This document shows, piece by piece, positions 7,978-17,292 of a stretch of DNA of 63,536 nucleotides. Position numbers and translations under genes: made by a program. The notes beneath the pieces are model-generated. The model saw nothing but the letters and a program-made list of their open reading frames with translations. It did no database searches and was not told the origin of the DNA. This stretch comes from Candidatus Avoscillospira avistercoris (GTDB lineage: Bacteria > Bacillota > Clostridia > Oscillospirales > Oscillospiraceae). The stretch spans positions 1-63,536 of the forward strand of contig DVJJ01000051.1 in NCBI GenBank assembly GCA_018716875.1, written 5' to 3'. Positions within the stretch are counted from its first letter, which is position 1, and each line of letters opens with the position of its first letter.

Positions 7978-8877
7978 ATGGGTGCAGAATGGATTACCGC
8001 CCTGCAAGCAGCGTGTCCTGAAGTGGAGGTGCGTCTGGGGGAACCCATGGCCGAGCATGTGTCGTTCCGGCTGGGCGGCCCGGCGGCGGCCATGGCCTTT
8101 CCCAATCGGGAGGAGCAGGTCCGGCAGCTGTTGGCGTTCTGTGATGCACAGAACATTACGCCCCTGATTCTGGGCGCTGGCACCAATGTGCTGCCGCCGG
8201 ACGGTGGTCTGGAAACGCTGGTCCTTTGCCTGAAAGGCGGCCTGATGACGCTGGAGCGGCAGGGAGACTGCATTGTGGTGGGGGCCGGTGTGACCATGGC
8301 CCAGGCGGCGGCCTTTGCCGCCGACCAGGGATTGGCCGGACTGGAATTTGCCCACGGCATCCCCGGCACCATGGGCGGCGGCGTCTATATGAACGCCGGA
8401 GCCTACGGCGGAGAGCTGTGTCAGGTCTGTGTGGAAACCACCGTGCTGCGGGATGGCGAGCTTGTCACCGTGGCAGGGGAGGACCAGGGGTTTGCATACC
8501 GCCGCAGCGCGTTCCAGAATGATGGCAGTGTGATTCTGCGAACCGTCTGCCGCCTGACGCCGGACGACCCGGTGGTCATCCGGGAGCGGATGCGGGATCT
8601 GGCCCAACGGCGGCGCAATTCCCAACCTCTGGAACTGCCCTCGGCGGGCAGCACCTTCAAACGGCCCGTGGGCGGTTACGCCGCAGCGCTCATTGAACAG
8701 GCTGGGCTCAAGGGCTTTCGTGTGGGCGGCGCGTCGGTGTCTACCAAGCACGCCGGGTTTGTGGTCAATGACGGCGGCGCAACCTGTGCCGATGTGCTGG
8801 CATTGATTGCCGCTGTACAGAAAAAAGTATTGGAACAGTCCGGCATCCAGCTGGAGCCGGAAGTGCGGATTTTGTGA
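7978..8877 (+). CDS. murB: UDP-N-acetylenolpyruvoylglucosamine reductase
   Basis: Reduces UDP-GlcNAc-enolpyruvate to UDP-MurNAc with NADPH, a cytoplasmic step in peptidoglycan synthesis. It is 299 aa. FAD-binding motifs 'ILGAGTNVL' and 'GLEFAHGIPGTMGGGVYMNA' are present, followed by 'YRRSAFQ' and the catalytic-serine block 'PSAGSTFKRP', as in type II MurB. A TATAAT lies about 50 bases upstream without a clear -35, so the promoter is unsure. It heads the murB-rapZ-yvcK-whiA-dnaE run. Confidence 0.95.
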   Translation: MGAEWITALQAACPEVEVRLGEPMAEHVSFRLGGPAAAMAFPNREEQVRQLLAFCDAQNITPLILGAGTNVLPPDGGLETLVLCLKGGLMTLERQGDCIVVGAGVTMAQAAAFAADQGLAGLEFAHGIPGTMGGGVYMNAGAYGGELCQVCVETTVLRDGELVTVAGEDQGFAYRRSAFQNDGSVILRTVCRLTPDDPVVIRERMRDLAQRRRNSQPLELPSAGSTFKRPVGGYAAALIEQAGLKGFRVGGASVSTKHAGFVVNDGGATCADVLALIAAVQKKVLEQSGIQLEPEVRIL

Positions 8878-8888
8878 GGTGACAGAGC

Positions 8889-9749
8889 ATGCAATTTCTG
8901 ATTGTGTCCGGTATGTCCGGCGCCGGTAAAAGTAAAGCACTGGACTGTCTGGAGGACCTGGGGTTCTACTGCGTGGACAACATGCCGGAGGATTTGATTC
9001 CCCAGTTTGCCCAGTTGTGTATGGCCACCAAGTCCAAGTTTGAAAAGGTGGCCCTGGTCACCGATATCCGCAGCGGCCTGACCTTTGACGGCCTGTTTAT
9101 GGCGCTGGATTCTCTGGAAAAGATGGAATGTGAATATTCCATCGTCTTTGTGGAGTGCTCCAAGGAAACGCTGGTCAAGCGGTACAAGGAGACGCGGCGC
9201 AAGCACCCGCTGACCAAGGACGGCACGGAGCTGCTGGCCGCCGTGGAGCGGGAGCAGAAGTTGCTGGAGCCCATCCGCAACCGGGCCAATTACATCATCG
9301 ACACCACCAACCTGTCCACGGGTAAGTTGCGGGGCGAGCTGGTGAACCTCTTCGCCGGAGAGCAGCGGGACCATGCCATGACAGTTAACGTCATTTCGTT
9401 TGGGTTTAAATACGGCCTGCCCATGGACGCTGACTTGGTTTTTGACGTGCGCATGCTGCCGAACCCCTACTATATCGCAGAACTAAAACGCCGGACCGGC
9501 CTGGAAAAACCCGTGCGGGACTTTGTCTTTTCCTACCAGCAGACGTTGGATTTTATGGAAAAGCTGGAGGAGATGATGAGTTTTTCTCTGCCCCTCTATG
9601 TGGAGGAGGGTAAGACCAACCTGGTCATTGCCGTTGGCTGTACCGGCGGCCACCACCGGTCCGTGGCCGTGGCCAAGGAGCTGGGCGACCATATCGCCCG
9701 GCTGGGCTTTGTGACCACCGTGGGCCATCGGGACATCTCCCGGGAGTGA
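8889..9749 (+). CDS. rapZ: RNase adapter / nucleotide-binding protein RapZ (YvcJ)
   Basis: A 286 aa P-loop protein with 'GMSGAGKS' at the N-terminus and the C-terminal block 'VGCTGGHHRSVAVAKEL'. In Proteobacteria it adapts RNase E for small-RNA decay; in Firmicutes the YvcJ orthologue hydrolyses nucleotides and has a less defined role. The rapZ-yvcK-whiA order is conserved in Firmicutes and supports the call. Confidence 0.93.
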   Translation: MQFLIVSGMSGAGKSKALDCLEDLGFYCVDNMPEDLIPQFAQLCMATKSKFEKVALVTDIRSGLTFDGLFMALDSLEKMECEYSIVFVECSKETLVKRYKETRRKHPLTKDGTELLAAVEREQKLLEPIRNRANYIIDTTNLSTGKLRGELVNLFAGEQRDHAMTVNVISFGFKYGLPMDADLVFDVRMLPNPYYIAELKRRTGLEKPVRDFVFSYQQTLDFMEKLEEMMSFSLPLYVEEGKTNLVIAVGCTGGHHRSVAVAKELGDHIARLGFVTTVGHRDISRE

Positions 9750-9761
9750 CAGGAGGCGGCT

Positions 9762-10772
9762 ATGCAGTATTTTGATGAATCGGTTCGGGTCTATGTGCCG
9801 GGGCGGAATAATCCCAAAGTGGTTTGTATCGGCGGCGGCCATGGCCTGTCGGCCATGCTGCGGGGCCTCAAGCGTCATACCCGCAATATCACTGCCATTG
9901 TCACTGTGGCCGACGATGGCGGCGGCTCCGGTATGCTGCGGGAGGACTTGGGCATGCCGCCTCCCGGCGACATCCGAAACTGCATCCTGGCGTTGGCAAA
10001 TACAGAGCCTACCATGGAAAAGCTGCTGAACTACCGGTTCTGTGAGGGCTCCCTCTGCGGTCAGAGCTTCGGCAACCTGTTTCTGGCGGCCATGAACGGC
10101 ATATCCGAGACCTTTGATGAAGCGGTACACCGCATGGGCGAGGTTTTGGCTATCACGGGCCGGGTGTTGCCGGTGACCAATCAAAACGTCCACCTGGAGG
10201 CGGAGTTTGAAAACGGCAGCCGCGTTTTGGGTGAGAGTAAAATCTACTACCACAAAAAGGAAAACGACTGCCGCATTACCCAGGTGCGTCTGGTACCAGA
10301 GCATCCACAAGCGCTGCCGCAGAGTTTGGAGGCCATTGCAGACGCCGATATGATCGTTATGGGCCCCGGCAGTCTCTATACCAGCATCATTCCCAATTTT
10401 CTGGTGGACGGTATTGCGGAGGCCGTGGCAGCGTCTCCAGCCTGTAAGGTCCTGGTGATGAACATCATGACCCAGGAGGGAGAGACGGAAGGGTATACGG
10501 GCGCCGACCATGTGCGGGCGCTGCTGCGCCACGGCGGCCCCAATATCATCGACGTGTGCGTGGCCAACAGTACGCCGGTGCCGGAGGATGTGTCCGACGC
10601 CTACCGGGTGGAGGACGCGGAACAGTTGGTCCTGTGCCGGGAGGAGATTGAAGCCATGGGCATTCAAGTTCGGTGCCACCCGCTGCTGGCCATGGGCCAG
10701 CGGGCCCGCCACGACTCGGCGGCACTGGCGACGGTGCTGATGGACGTGCTGCGGAACTACGCCGTCGGATAG
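9762..10772 (+). CDS. yvcK: Gluconeogenesis/morphology factor YvcK (CofD-like)
   Basis: A 336 aa CofD-like Rossmann protein binding UDP-sugars, needed in Bacillus for growth on gluconeogenic carbon sources and for cell-wall homeostasis. Motifs are 'CIGGGHGLSAMLRGLK' near the N-terminus and 'TVADDGGGSGMLRED'. A GGAGG precedes the ATG, and the gene follows rapZ by 12 bases. Confidence 0.92.
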   Translation: MQYFDESVRVYVPGRNNPKVVCIGGGHGLSAMLRGLKRHTRNITAIVTVADDGGGSGMLREDLGMPPPGDIRNCILALANTEPTMEKLLNYRFCEGSLCGQSFGNLFLAAMNGISETFDEAVHRMGEVLAITGRVLPVTNQNVHLEAEFENGSRVLGESKIYYHKKENDCRITQVRLVPEHPQALPQSLEAIADADMIVMGPGSLYTSIIPNFLVDGIAEAVAASPACKVLVMNIMTQEGETEGYTGADHVRALLRHGGPNIIDVCVANSTPVPEDVSDAYRVEDAEQLVLCREEIEAMGIQVRCHPLLAMGQRARHDSAALATVLMDVLRNYAVG

Positions 10773-10783
10773 GAGGGAACGCC

Positions 10784-11677
10784 ATGTCCTTTGCATCCAA
10801 TATCAAGCAGGAATTGTGCCGCCACCCGGTCCAGAAGCGGTGCTGCGCCGTGGCCGAAGCGTTCGGTATTCTGCTCTATGGCAACACCTTTACACCGTCC
10901 CTGATTAAAATTGTCACCGAGAGCGCGGACTTTGCCGAACGGCTGCCCAAGGTGTTCCGCAAGGCGTTCAATCTGCGGTTTGACAGCGAACCGGAGGAGG
11001 GAACCGGAAAACGGACCTTTCTGATCACAGACCGGGAGAAAATCGAGCGGATTTTTGAGACCTTTGATCTGGTGGCCGGGGAGAGCGTGACACTCCATGT
11101 CAACTACGGGATGTTGGAGGAGGAATGCTGCCGCAACGCCTTCCTGCGGGGGGCGTTTCTGTCCGGCGGCAGCGTCACAGACCCGGAAAAGCGGTATCAC
11201 CTGGAATTCTGCACCACCCATCAGAAGGTGGGCTTGGAGACGGAAGCGCTGCTGCTGGATATGGGCTTTTATCCCAAAGACACCCTGCGCAGCGGTACCT
11301 GCGTTATCTATTTCAAGCAAAGCGACGCCATTGCCGATATTCTGACCTATTTGGGCGCACCGGTGGGCGGCATGGCGATTCTGGAAGCCAAGGTGGAAAA
11401 GGAGCTGCGCAACGGTGTCAACCGCCGGGTCAACTGTGACACGGCCAATCTGACCAAGGTGGTGGACGCGGCCCAGGATCAGATTGCCGCCATCCGCCGT
11501 TTGGAGGAGACGGGGCAGCTGGATCAGCTGCCGGAGAAGCTGCGCCAGACGGCCAAACTCCGGGTCCAGCACCCGGAGGCCACGCTGTCGGAGCTGGCGG
11601 GAATGCTGGACCCGCCCCTGACCAAATCGGCGTTGAATCACCGCATGAGAAAATTGATGGAATTGTCAAAACAGTGA
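10784..11677 (+). CDS. whiA: DNA-binding protein WhiA
   Basis: A 297 aa protein with an N-terminal LAGLIDADG-like fold ('GAFLSGGSVTDPEKRYHLEF') and a C-terminal helix-turn-helix ('TLSELAGMLDPPLTKSALNHRM'). WhiA controls sporulation division genes in Streptomyces and links to division and chromosome segregation in Bacillus. The start is the ATG at 10784 after AGGAGGGAACGCC; the track ORF starts 37 codons earlier inside yvcK. Confidence 0.94.
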   Translation: MSFASNIKQELCRHPVQKRCCAVAEAFGILLYGNTFTPSLIKIVTESADFAERLPKVFRKAFNLRFDSEPEEGTGKRTFLITDREKIERIFETFDLVAGESVTLHVNYGMLEEECCRNAFLRGAFLSGGSVTDPEKRYHLEFCTTHQKVGLETEALLLDMGFYPKDTLRSGTCVIYFKQSDAIADILTYLGAPVGGMAILEAKVEKELRNGVNRRVNCDTANLTKVVDAAQDQIAAIRRLEETGQLDQLPEKLRQTAKLRVQHPEATLSELAGMLDPPLTKSALNHRMRKLMELSKQ

Positions 11678-11690
11678 AAGGAAGTTGTCT

Positions 11691-14600
11691 ATGGCATTCG
11701 TACATCTCCACGTCCATACGGAATACAGTCTTCTGGATGGCGCCTGTCGGATTGGCCGCATGATGGAGCGGGTCAAGGAGTTGGGGCAAGAGGCCGTGGC
11801 TATCACGGACCACGGTGTTATGTACGGTGTCATCGACTTTTACCGGGCGGCCAAGAAGGCCGGCATCAAACCCATCATCGGCTGTGAGGTCTATGTGGCC
11901 CCGCGGAGCCGTCATGACAAGGTCCACGGTACAGACCGGGAGGCGTACCACCTCATTCTCCTGTGCATGAATGAGACCGGCTACCAGAACCTCAGCTACA
12001 TGGTGTCTCAGGGCTTTCTCGATGGGTTCTATGGCAAACCCCGCGTGGATATGGAGCTGCTGCGGGCCCACAGTGAGGGCCTGATCTGCCTGTCAGCCTG
12101 TGTGGCGGGACAGGTGCCCCAGCTGTTGCTCCACGATGACTACGAAGCCGCCAAGGCCAAGGCTCTGGAGTTTGCGGCAATTTTCCCCGGCCGGTATTAT
12201 CTCGAATTGCAGGACCACGGTCTGGATGTCCAGACCCGCGTCAATCAGGGGATTCTGCGGTTGGCCAAGGAGACGGGCCTGCCCCTGGTGGCCACCAATG
12301 ATGCCCACTATCTGCGCCGGGAGGAGAGCGAACTCCAGGATGTGCTCATGTGCATTCAGATGCAGAAGACTGTGGAGGACCAGGACCGCATGCGCTTTGA
12401 GACGGAGGAATTCTATCTCAAGAGCGAGGAGGAGATGGCGTCCCTCTTTCCCAATGTGCCCGAGGCGCTGGAAAACACGGTCCGCATTGCGGAACAGTGC
12501 AACTTGGAGTTTACCTTCGGCAATTACCATTTGCCGGAGTTCAAACTGCCTCCTGGAGAAACCAACGTGGGCTATTTCCGTAAGCTGTGTCTTCAGGGCT
12601 TTGCCAAACGGTATCCCAACCCCACGGAGCAGCATACAAAGCAGCTGGAATACGAAATGCAGATGATTGAGAAAATGGGCTACGTGGACTATTTTCTCAT
12701 TGTGGCGGACTTTGTGGACTTTGCCAAGCGGTCCGGCATTCCCGTGGGGCCGGGCCGCGGCAGCGCCGCCGGTGCCATTGTGTCTTATTGCCTGTTTATC
12801 ACTGACCTGGACCCCATGCAGTACGGCCTGGTGTTTGAACGGTTCCTGAACCCGGAGCGGGTCAGTATGCCGGATATCGATATGGACTTCTGCCAGGCCC
12901 GCCGGGGTGAGGTCATCGATTATGTCATGGAGAAGTACGGCAGCGACCATGTGGCCCAGATTGTCACCTTTGGTACTATGGCGGCCCGGGCCGCCATCCG
13001 GGACGTGGGCCGTGCCATGAACTTTACCTATGCCGAGACTGACGCTGTGGCAAAGCTGGTGCCCACAACGCTCCACATCACCATTGAGGAAGCGCTGAAG
13101 GTCTCGCCCCAGCTGAAAGCCATGTATGACGCTGACGAGCGTATCCGCCGTCTCATCGATATGGCCCAGGCGTTGGAGGGTATGCCCCGCAATACCTCCA
13201 CCCATGCCGCCGGTGTGGTTATCACAAAGCTGCCGGTCTATGACTATGTGCCTTTGGCCCGCAACGACGATACCATTGTCACCCAGTTTACCATGACGAC
13301 GCTGGAAGAGCTGGGACTTTTGAAAATGGACTTTTTGGGTCTGCGGAACTTGACGGTCATCGACGATGCCCAAAAGCTCATTCGGCTCCGGGAGCCGGAC
13401 TTTGCCATTGAGAAGGTGGCTGATGGGGACAAGCTGACCTATGCCATGCTGGCTGAGGGAAAGACAGCCGGTGTGTTCCAGATGGAATCCGCCGGCATCA
13501 CTGGTGTCTGTGTGGGCATGAAGCCGGAGTCCATCGAAGACCTGACGGCCATAGTGGCGCTGTACCGCCCCGGTCCTATGGACTCTATCCCCAAATTTAT
13601 CCGCTCTAAGCAGAATCCCAAAACCATCACCTACCGCCATCCCAAGTTGGTGTCCATTTTATCGGTCACCTATGGTTGTATCGTATATCAGGAACAGGTC
13701 ATTGAGATTTTCCGCCAGCTGGGCGGCTATACCCTGGGGCAGGCCGACAATATGCGCCGGGCCATCTCCAAGAAAAAACAGGCCTTTATTTTGGAGGAGC
13801 GGAAAGCCTTCGTCTACGGCGACGCGGAGCGGGGGATTCCCGGCGCCATCGCCAACGGAGTGGAGGAGAAAATTGCCCAGGAAATCTATGATGAAATTCT
13901 TGATTTTGCCAACTATGCCTTTAATAAGGCACACGCCGTCTGCTATGCGCTGATTTCCTATCAGACGGCCTATCTCAAGGCCCATTACCCCAGAGAGTAT
14001 ATGGCGGCGCTGATGACATCGGTGCTGGACAGCTCCACCAAGATTTCCGGCTATATCGCAGAGTGCAAAAATCTGGATATTTCGGTGCTGCCGCCGGATA
14101 TCAACGAATCCTATGACAACTTCACAGTCGTGGATGGGGGAATCCGCTTCGGACTGGCCGCCGTTAAGAATATCGGCCGTGGCTTTATCCGGCAGGTGGT
14201 CAAGGAGCGCCAGAGCGGCGGCCCGTTCCGCAGCCTGGAGGACCTGTGCAGCCGTTTGTACGGCGCCGATCTCAACAAGCGGGCATTGGAAAACCTCATC
14301 AAATGCGGTGCACTGGACAGCCTGGGACTGTACCGCTCCCAAATGCTGGCTATGCACGAGATGGTGCTGGACGCAGTGACGGCGGCCAAACGGAAAAACC
14401 TCGATGGACAGATGGGCATGTTCGACCTGGGCGGCAGTCAGGAGGACGCCTTGCCGTCGGTGCCGGTACCGAAGATTCCGGAGATGAGCCCCCAGGAGCG
14501 CATGAGCTACGAAAAAGAGACCACGGGCCTGTATTTGACGGGCCACCCCATGGACGAGTACCGGGCCCGGCTCCGGGGTGCATCTGTGGTGGCATTGGGC

Positions 14601-15152
14601 TCCATTATGGAGAGTTTTGCCGATAATACCGGCGCGTTCCAGGACGAACAGCAGGTGGTGGTGGCCGGTGTGGTTCAGACTGTCAAAATGAAAACCACCC
14701 GCAATAATTCCATGATGGCCTATGTGACCTTGGAGGACGATACGGCGTCCATGGAGCTGCTGGTCTTTTCCAATGCCCTCAGTGAGTTCGGCGGCTTTCT
14801 GGCGGAAAATGCCGCCGTGGTGGTCTGGGGCAAGCTGTCGGTGCGGGATGAAAAGGAACCGCAGATGATTCTCAACCGCGCCCTGCCCATCGACGACTAT
14901 CAGCCGGGCCCCGTACCGGCCCCGGCAGCCCCTACGCCGGCTGCGGGCAAGCTGTATGTGCGGCTGGACAGTGAGACGGCGCCGGTGTACCGGAAAGTCC
15001 GGGCTGTCCTGCAAATGTTCCCCGGCACCATGCCGGTAGTGCTCTATTTTGCTGATACCAAACAGCGGTTGGCAGGTACGTGCCTGCCGGACCCGGACCT
15101 GTTTCGGGAATTGCAAGAACTGCTGGGTGGGGAAAACGTCGTGATAAAATAG
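11691..15152 (+). CDS. dnaE: DNA polymerase III subunit alpha (DnaE)
   Basis: A replicative C-family polymerase of 1153 aa. The N-terminal PHP domain starts 'HLHVHTEYSLLDG', the palm carries the metal-binding 'PDIDMDF', 'GPGRGSAAGAIVSY' marks the nucleotide site, and a C-terminal OB-fold covers roughly residues 990-1070. In Firmicutes with PolC, DnaE mainly extends primers. The ATG at 11691 follows AAAGGAAG; a TTG two codons upstream is the alternative used in the track. Confidence 0.96.
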   Translation: MAFVHLHVHTEYSLLDGACRIGRMMERVKELGQEAVAITDHGVMYGVIDFYRAAKKAGIKPIIGCEVYVAPRSRHDKVHGTDREAYHLILLCMNETGYQNLSYMVSQGFLDGFYGKPRVDMELLRAHSEGLICLSACVAGQVPQLLLHDDYEAAKAKALEFAAIFPGRYYLELQDHGLDVQTRVNQGILRLAKETGLPLVATNDAHYLRREESELQDVLMCIQMQKTVEDQDRMRFETEEFYLKSEEEMASLFPNVPEALENTVRIAEQCNLEFTFGNYHLPEFKLPPGETNVGYFRKLCLQGFAKRYPNPTEQHTKQLEYEMQMIEKMGYVDYFLIVADFVDFAKRSGIPVGPGRGSAAGAIVSYCLFITDLDPMQYGLVFERFLNPERVSMPDIDMDFCQARRGEVIDYVMEKYGSDHVAQIVTFGTMAARAAIRDVGRAMNFTYAETDAVAKLVPTTLHITIEEALKVSPQLKAMYDADERIRRLIDMAQALEGMPRNTSTHAAGVVITKLPVYDYVPLARNDDTIVTQFTMTTLEELGLLKMDFLGLRNLTVIDDAQKLIRLREPDFAIEKVADGDKLTYAMLAEGKTAGVFQMESAGITGVCVGMKPESIEDLTAIVALYRPGPMDSIPKFIRSKQNPKTITYRHPKLVSILSVTYGCIVYQEQVIEIFRQLGGYTLGQADNMRRAISKKKQAFILEERKAFVYGDAERGIPGAIANGVEEKIAQEIYDEILDFANYAFNKAHAVCYALISYQTAYLKAHYPREYMAALMTSVLDSSTKISGYIAECKNLDISVLPPDINESYDNFTVVDGGIRFGLAAVKNIGRGFIRQVVKERQSGGPFRSLEDLCSRLYGADLNKRALENLIKCGALDSLGLYRSQMLAMHEMVLDAVTAAKRKNLDGQMGMFDLGGSQEDALPSVPVPKIPEMSPQERMSYEKETTGLYLTGHPMDEYRARLRGASVVALGSIMESFADNTGAFQDEQQVVVAGVVQTVKMKTTRNNSMMAYVTLEDDTASMELLVFSNALSEFGGFLAENAAVVVWGKLSVRDEKEPQMILNRALPIDDYQPGPVPAPAAPTPAAGKLYVRLDSETAPVYRKVRAVLQMFPGTMPVVLYFADTKQRLAGTCLPDPDLFRELQELLGGENVVIK

Positions 15153-15181
15153 CTGCAATTTTAGAAAAAGTGTGGTATAAT
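15153..15181 (+). promoter_or_regulatory. Extended -10 promoter for the lipoprotein-TCS operon
   Basis: CTGCAA, 17-base spacer, TATAAT preceded by TGG (a TGn extended -10). The -35 box starts right after the dnaE stop codon. Confidence 0.72.
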
Positions 15182-15213
15182 CAAACGGATACGGGAAAGG
15201 AGGCAGACGGAAC

Positions 15214-16554
15214 ATGGTAAAAAAAGCAATTTTGCTGACGCTGCTGGCCTGTGCCATGGCGCTGGCCCTGTCCGGCTGCCTGTTTCAGGGGACCGAGGAA
15301 CTCTATGCCCTGCCCAAGCAGTCGGAGGAATACTACGAACTGCAATCGGAGATTGAGCTGCTGCTGACGGATCAGACCTCCTACGCTGCCCCCACCTCCG
15401 GCACCAACCAGCAGTCGGTGCAGCTGGCCGACCTGGACGGCGACACGGAGGACGAGGCCATCGTCTTTCTGCGGACCACCGGCGAAAAACCCCTGCGGGC
15501 CTACATCTTTGACCGTATTGGGGAGGACTTCCGCAATGTGGCCGTTATCGAGGGCGACGGCAGCAGCTTTGCCAGCGTGGAATATGTACAGATCGACGGC
15601 CAGCCGGGTCTGGAAATGGTTCTGGGCCGCCAGATCAGCGACCAGGTGCCCCAGGCCCTCAGTGTCTACGCCCTGCGGGAAAACCGGGTAGTGGAGCTGA
15701 TGAGCGCCAACTACAACGAATATACCACAGTGGACCTGGACCGGGACGGCAAAATGGACATTTTCCTGCTGCGGTTCAGCACCGAGGTCCGGTCCGGCGT
15801 GGCGGAGTATTACCGTCATACGGGCAGCCAGATTGAGCGGGCCCCCGAGTCCCTGCTGTCCACCGGCGTGGAGAATGTCCGCCGCATCATTACCGGCTAT
15901 GTGGATACGGGCGTTCCGGCGGTGTTTGTGGCCAGTATGTATGATGAAAACAGTGTGGTCACCGATATTTTCGCCCTGCGGGATGGTGCCTTTGTCAATA
16001 TCACCGCCGAGGGTGCCAGCGGCACCAGCGCCCAGACCGTCCGCAATTATTACGTTTACGCCGCCGATATTGATAACGACGGTCTGATTGAATTGCCCCA
16101 GCCCAAGCAGCTGCCCCAGGCGGAGACGGCGGCGGAGGACGAAGCCTACTGGATCATCGATTGGTGCCATCTGTCCATCGACGGCCAGCGGGAGAAGAAG
16201 CTGACCACCTACCACAACTATTCCGGCGGTTGGTTCCTGGTGCTGCCGGAGGAATGGGAGGATCAGCTGACTATCACCTACGATGAGGCAGAGCAGGGGA
16301 TGCACGGCTATACCTTCCACCAGTGGAAAGGCTACGGTCAGGAGACGGAGCCCATTTTCACCATTTACGCATTGTCCGGCGAGGACCGGAAAGCGGTGGC
16401 GTCCAGCGATGGCCGCTTCCCCCTGGGCGACAAGGGCGATGTGACCTACGCCGCGTCCTTTGGTACATCGGAGCTGGCCGATGATCTGACGCAGGCGGAT
16501 TTGGTGGGCATGTTCAAGTATATTCAGATCGACTGGAATTCCGGCGAGGTATAA
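15214..16554 (+). CDS. Lipoprotein with FG-GAP/VCBS-like repeats, function unknown
   Basis: A 446 aa exported lipoprotein. The signal peptide ends in the lipobox 'LSGC' at about residues 19-22. The body has repeated Asp-rich turns such as 'ADLDGDTEDEAIVFL', 'VDLDRDGKMDIFLL' and 'ADIDNDGLIELP', which resemble calcium-binding FG-GAP or EF-hand-like loops of beta-propellers. I do not recognise a named family. The gene starts an operon with the response regulator 14 bases downstream and the histidine kinase after it, so a role in extracytoplasmic sensing or as regulon output is a reasonable inference. A strong AAAGGAGG site sets the start. Confidence 0.75.
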   Translation: MVKKAILLTLLACAMALALSGCLFQGTEELYALPKQSEEYYELQSEIELLLTDQTSYAAPTSGTNQQSVQLADLDGDTEDEAIVFLRTTGEKPLRAYIFDRIGEDFRNVAVIEGDGSSFASVEYVQIDGQPGLEMVLGRQISDQVPQALSVYALRENRVVELMSANYNEYTTVDLDRDGKMDIFLLRFSTEVRSGVAEYYRHTGSQIERAPESLLSTGVENVRRIITGYVDTGVPAVFVASMYDENSVVTDIFALRDGAFVNITAEGASGTSAQTVRNYYVYAADIDNDGLIELPQPKQLPQAETAAEDEAYWIIDWCHLSIDGQREKKLTTYHNYSGGWFLVLPEEWEDQLTITYDEAEQGMHGYTFHQWKGYGQETEPIFTIYALSGEDRKAVASSDGRFPLGDKGDVTYAASFGTSELADDLTQADLVGMFKYIQIDWNSGEV

Positions 16555-16568
16555 GGAGGAACAGGGAA

Positions 16569-17258
16569 ATGAAAAAGGTATTGATTATGGAGGATGAGGT
16601 CAGCATCCGCAGCTTTGTGGTCATCAATCTCAAGCGGGCCGGTTATGAGGCCATTGAGGCCGGCACCGGCGCCGAGGCCCTGGAGCAGCTGAAAAACAAC
16701 CCGGATATCGGTGTTGCCATCCTCGATATCATGGTGCCCGGCGATATGGACGGCTTTGAGGTCTGCCGCACCATCCGTACCACCAATAAGTCCATCGGCA
16801 TCATCATGCTGACGGCCCGGACCCAGGAGATGGACAAGGTCACCGGACTGATGACCGGTGCCGACGACTATGTGACCAAGCCCTTTTCTCCGGCGGAGCT
16901 GACGGCCCGTATCGACGCCCTGTATCGCCGCATCGGCGGCGACGGCGGCAGCGACGGAGCCGAGCAGCAGCAGGGGCCCTTTGTCCTCAACACCCGCAAC
17001 CGCACCCTGGACAAAAACGGAAAGCGTATCAAGCTGACCCAGGTGGAGTATTCCATCATGAAGCTGTTTATGCAGAATCCCGGCCGGGCCCTGTCCCGGG
17101 AGGATATTCTCACCAGCGTGTGGGGCCGGGATTTTGACGGTGAGCTGAAGATTGTGGACGTCAATATCCGTCGTCTGCGCATCAAGATCGAAGACGATAC
17201 AGCCAACCCCACCTATATTACCACCGTGTGGGGCTTCGGCTACAAGTGGGGCGCGTGA
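16569..17258 (+). CDS. OmpR/PhoB-family response regulator
   Basis: A 229 aa DNA-binding regulator. The receiver domain has the acidic pocket 'MEDE', the phosphoacceptor aspartate in 'AILDIMVPGDMDGFEV', the threonine of 'MLTART' and the lysine of 'VTKPFSP'. A winged-helix output domain ends 'VDVNIRRLRIKIEDD...GFGYKW'. It sits between the lipoprotein and the histidine kinase, which makes a cognate pair very likely. The target genes are unknown. Confidence 0.92.
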   Translation: MKKVLIMEDEVSIRSFVVINLKRAGYEAIEAGTGAEALEQLKNNPDIGVAILDIMVPGDMDGFEVCRTIRTTNKSIGIIMLTARTQEMDKVTGLMTGADDYVTKPFSPAELTARIDALYRRIGGDGGSDGAEQQQGPFVLNTRNRTLDKNGKRIKLTQVEYSIMKLFMQNPGRALSREDILTSVWGRDFDGELKIVDVNIRRLRIKIEDDTANPTYITTVWGFGYKWGA

Positions 17259-17292
17259 CGGCCCGTAAACGCAAGAGAAGGGAGGGGACCGG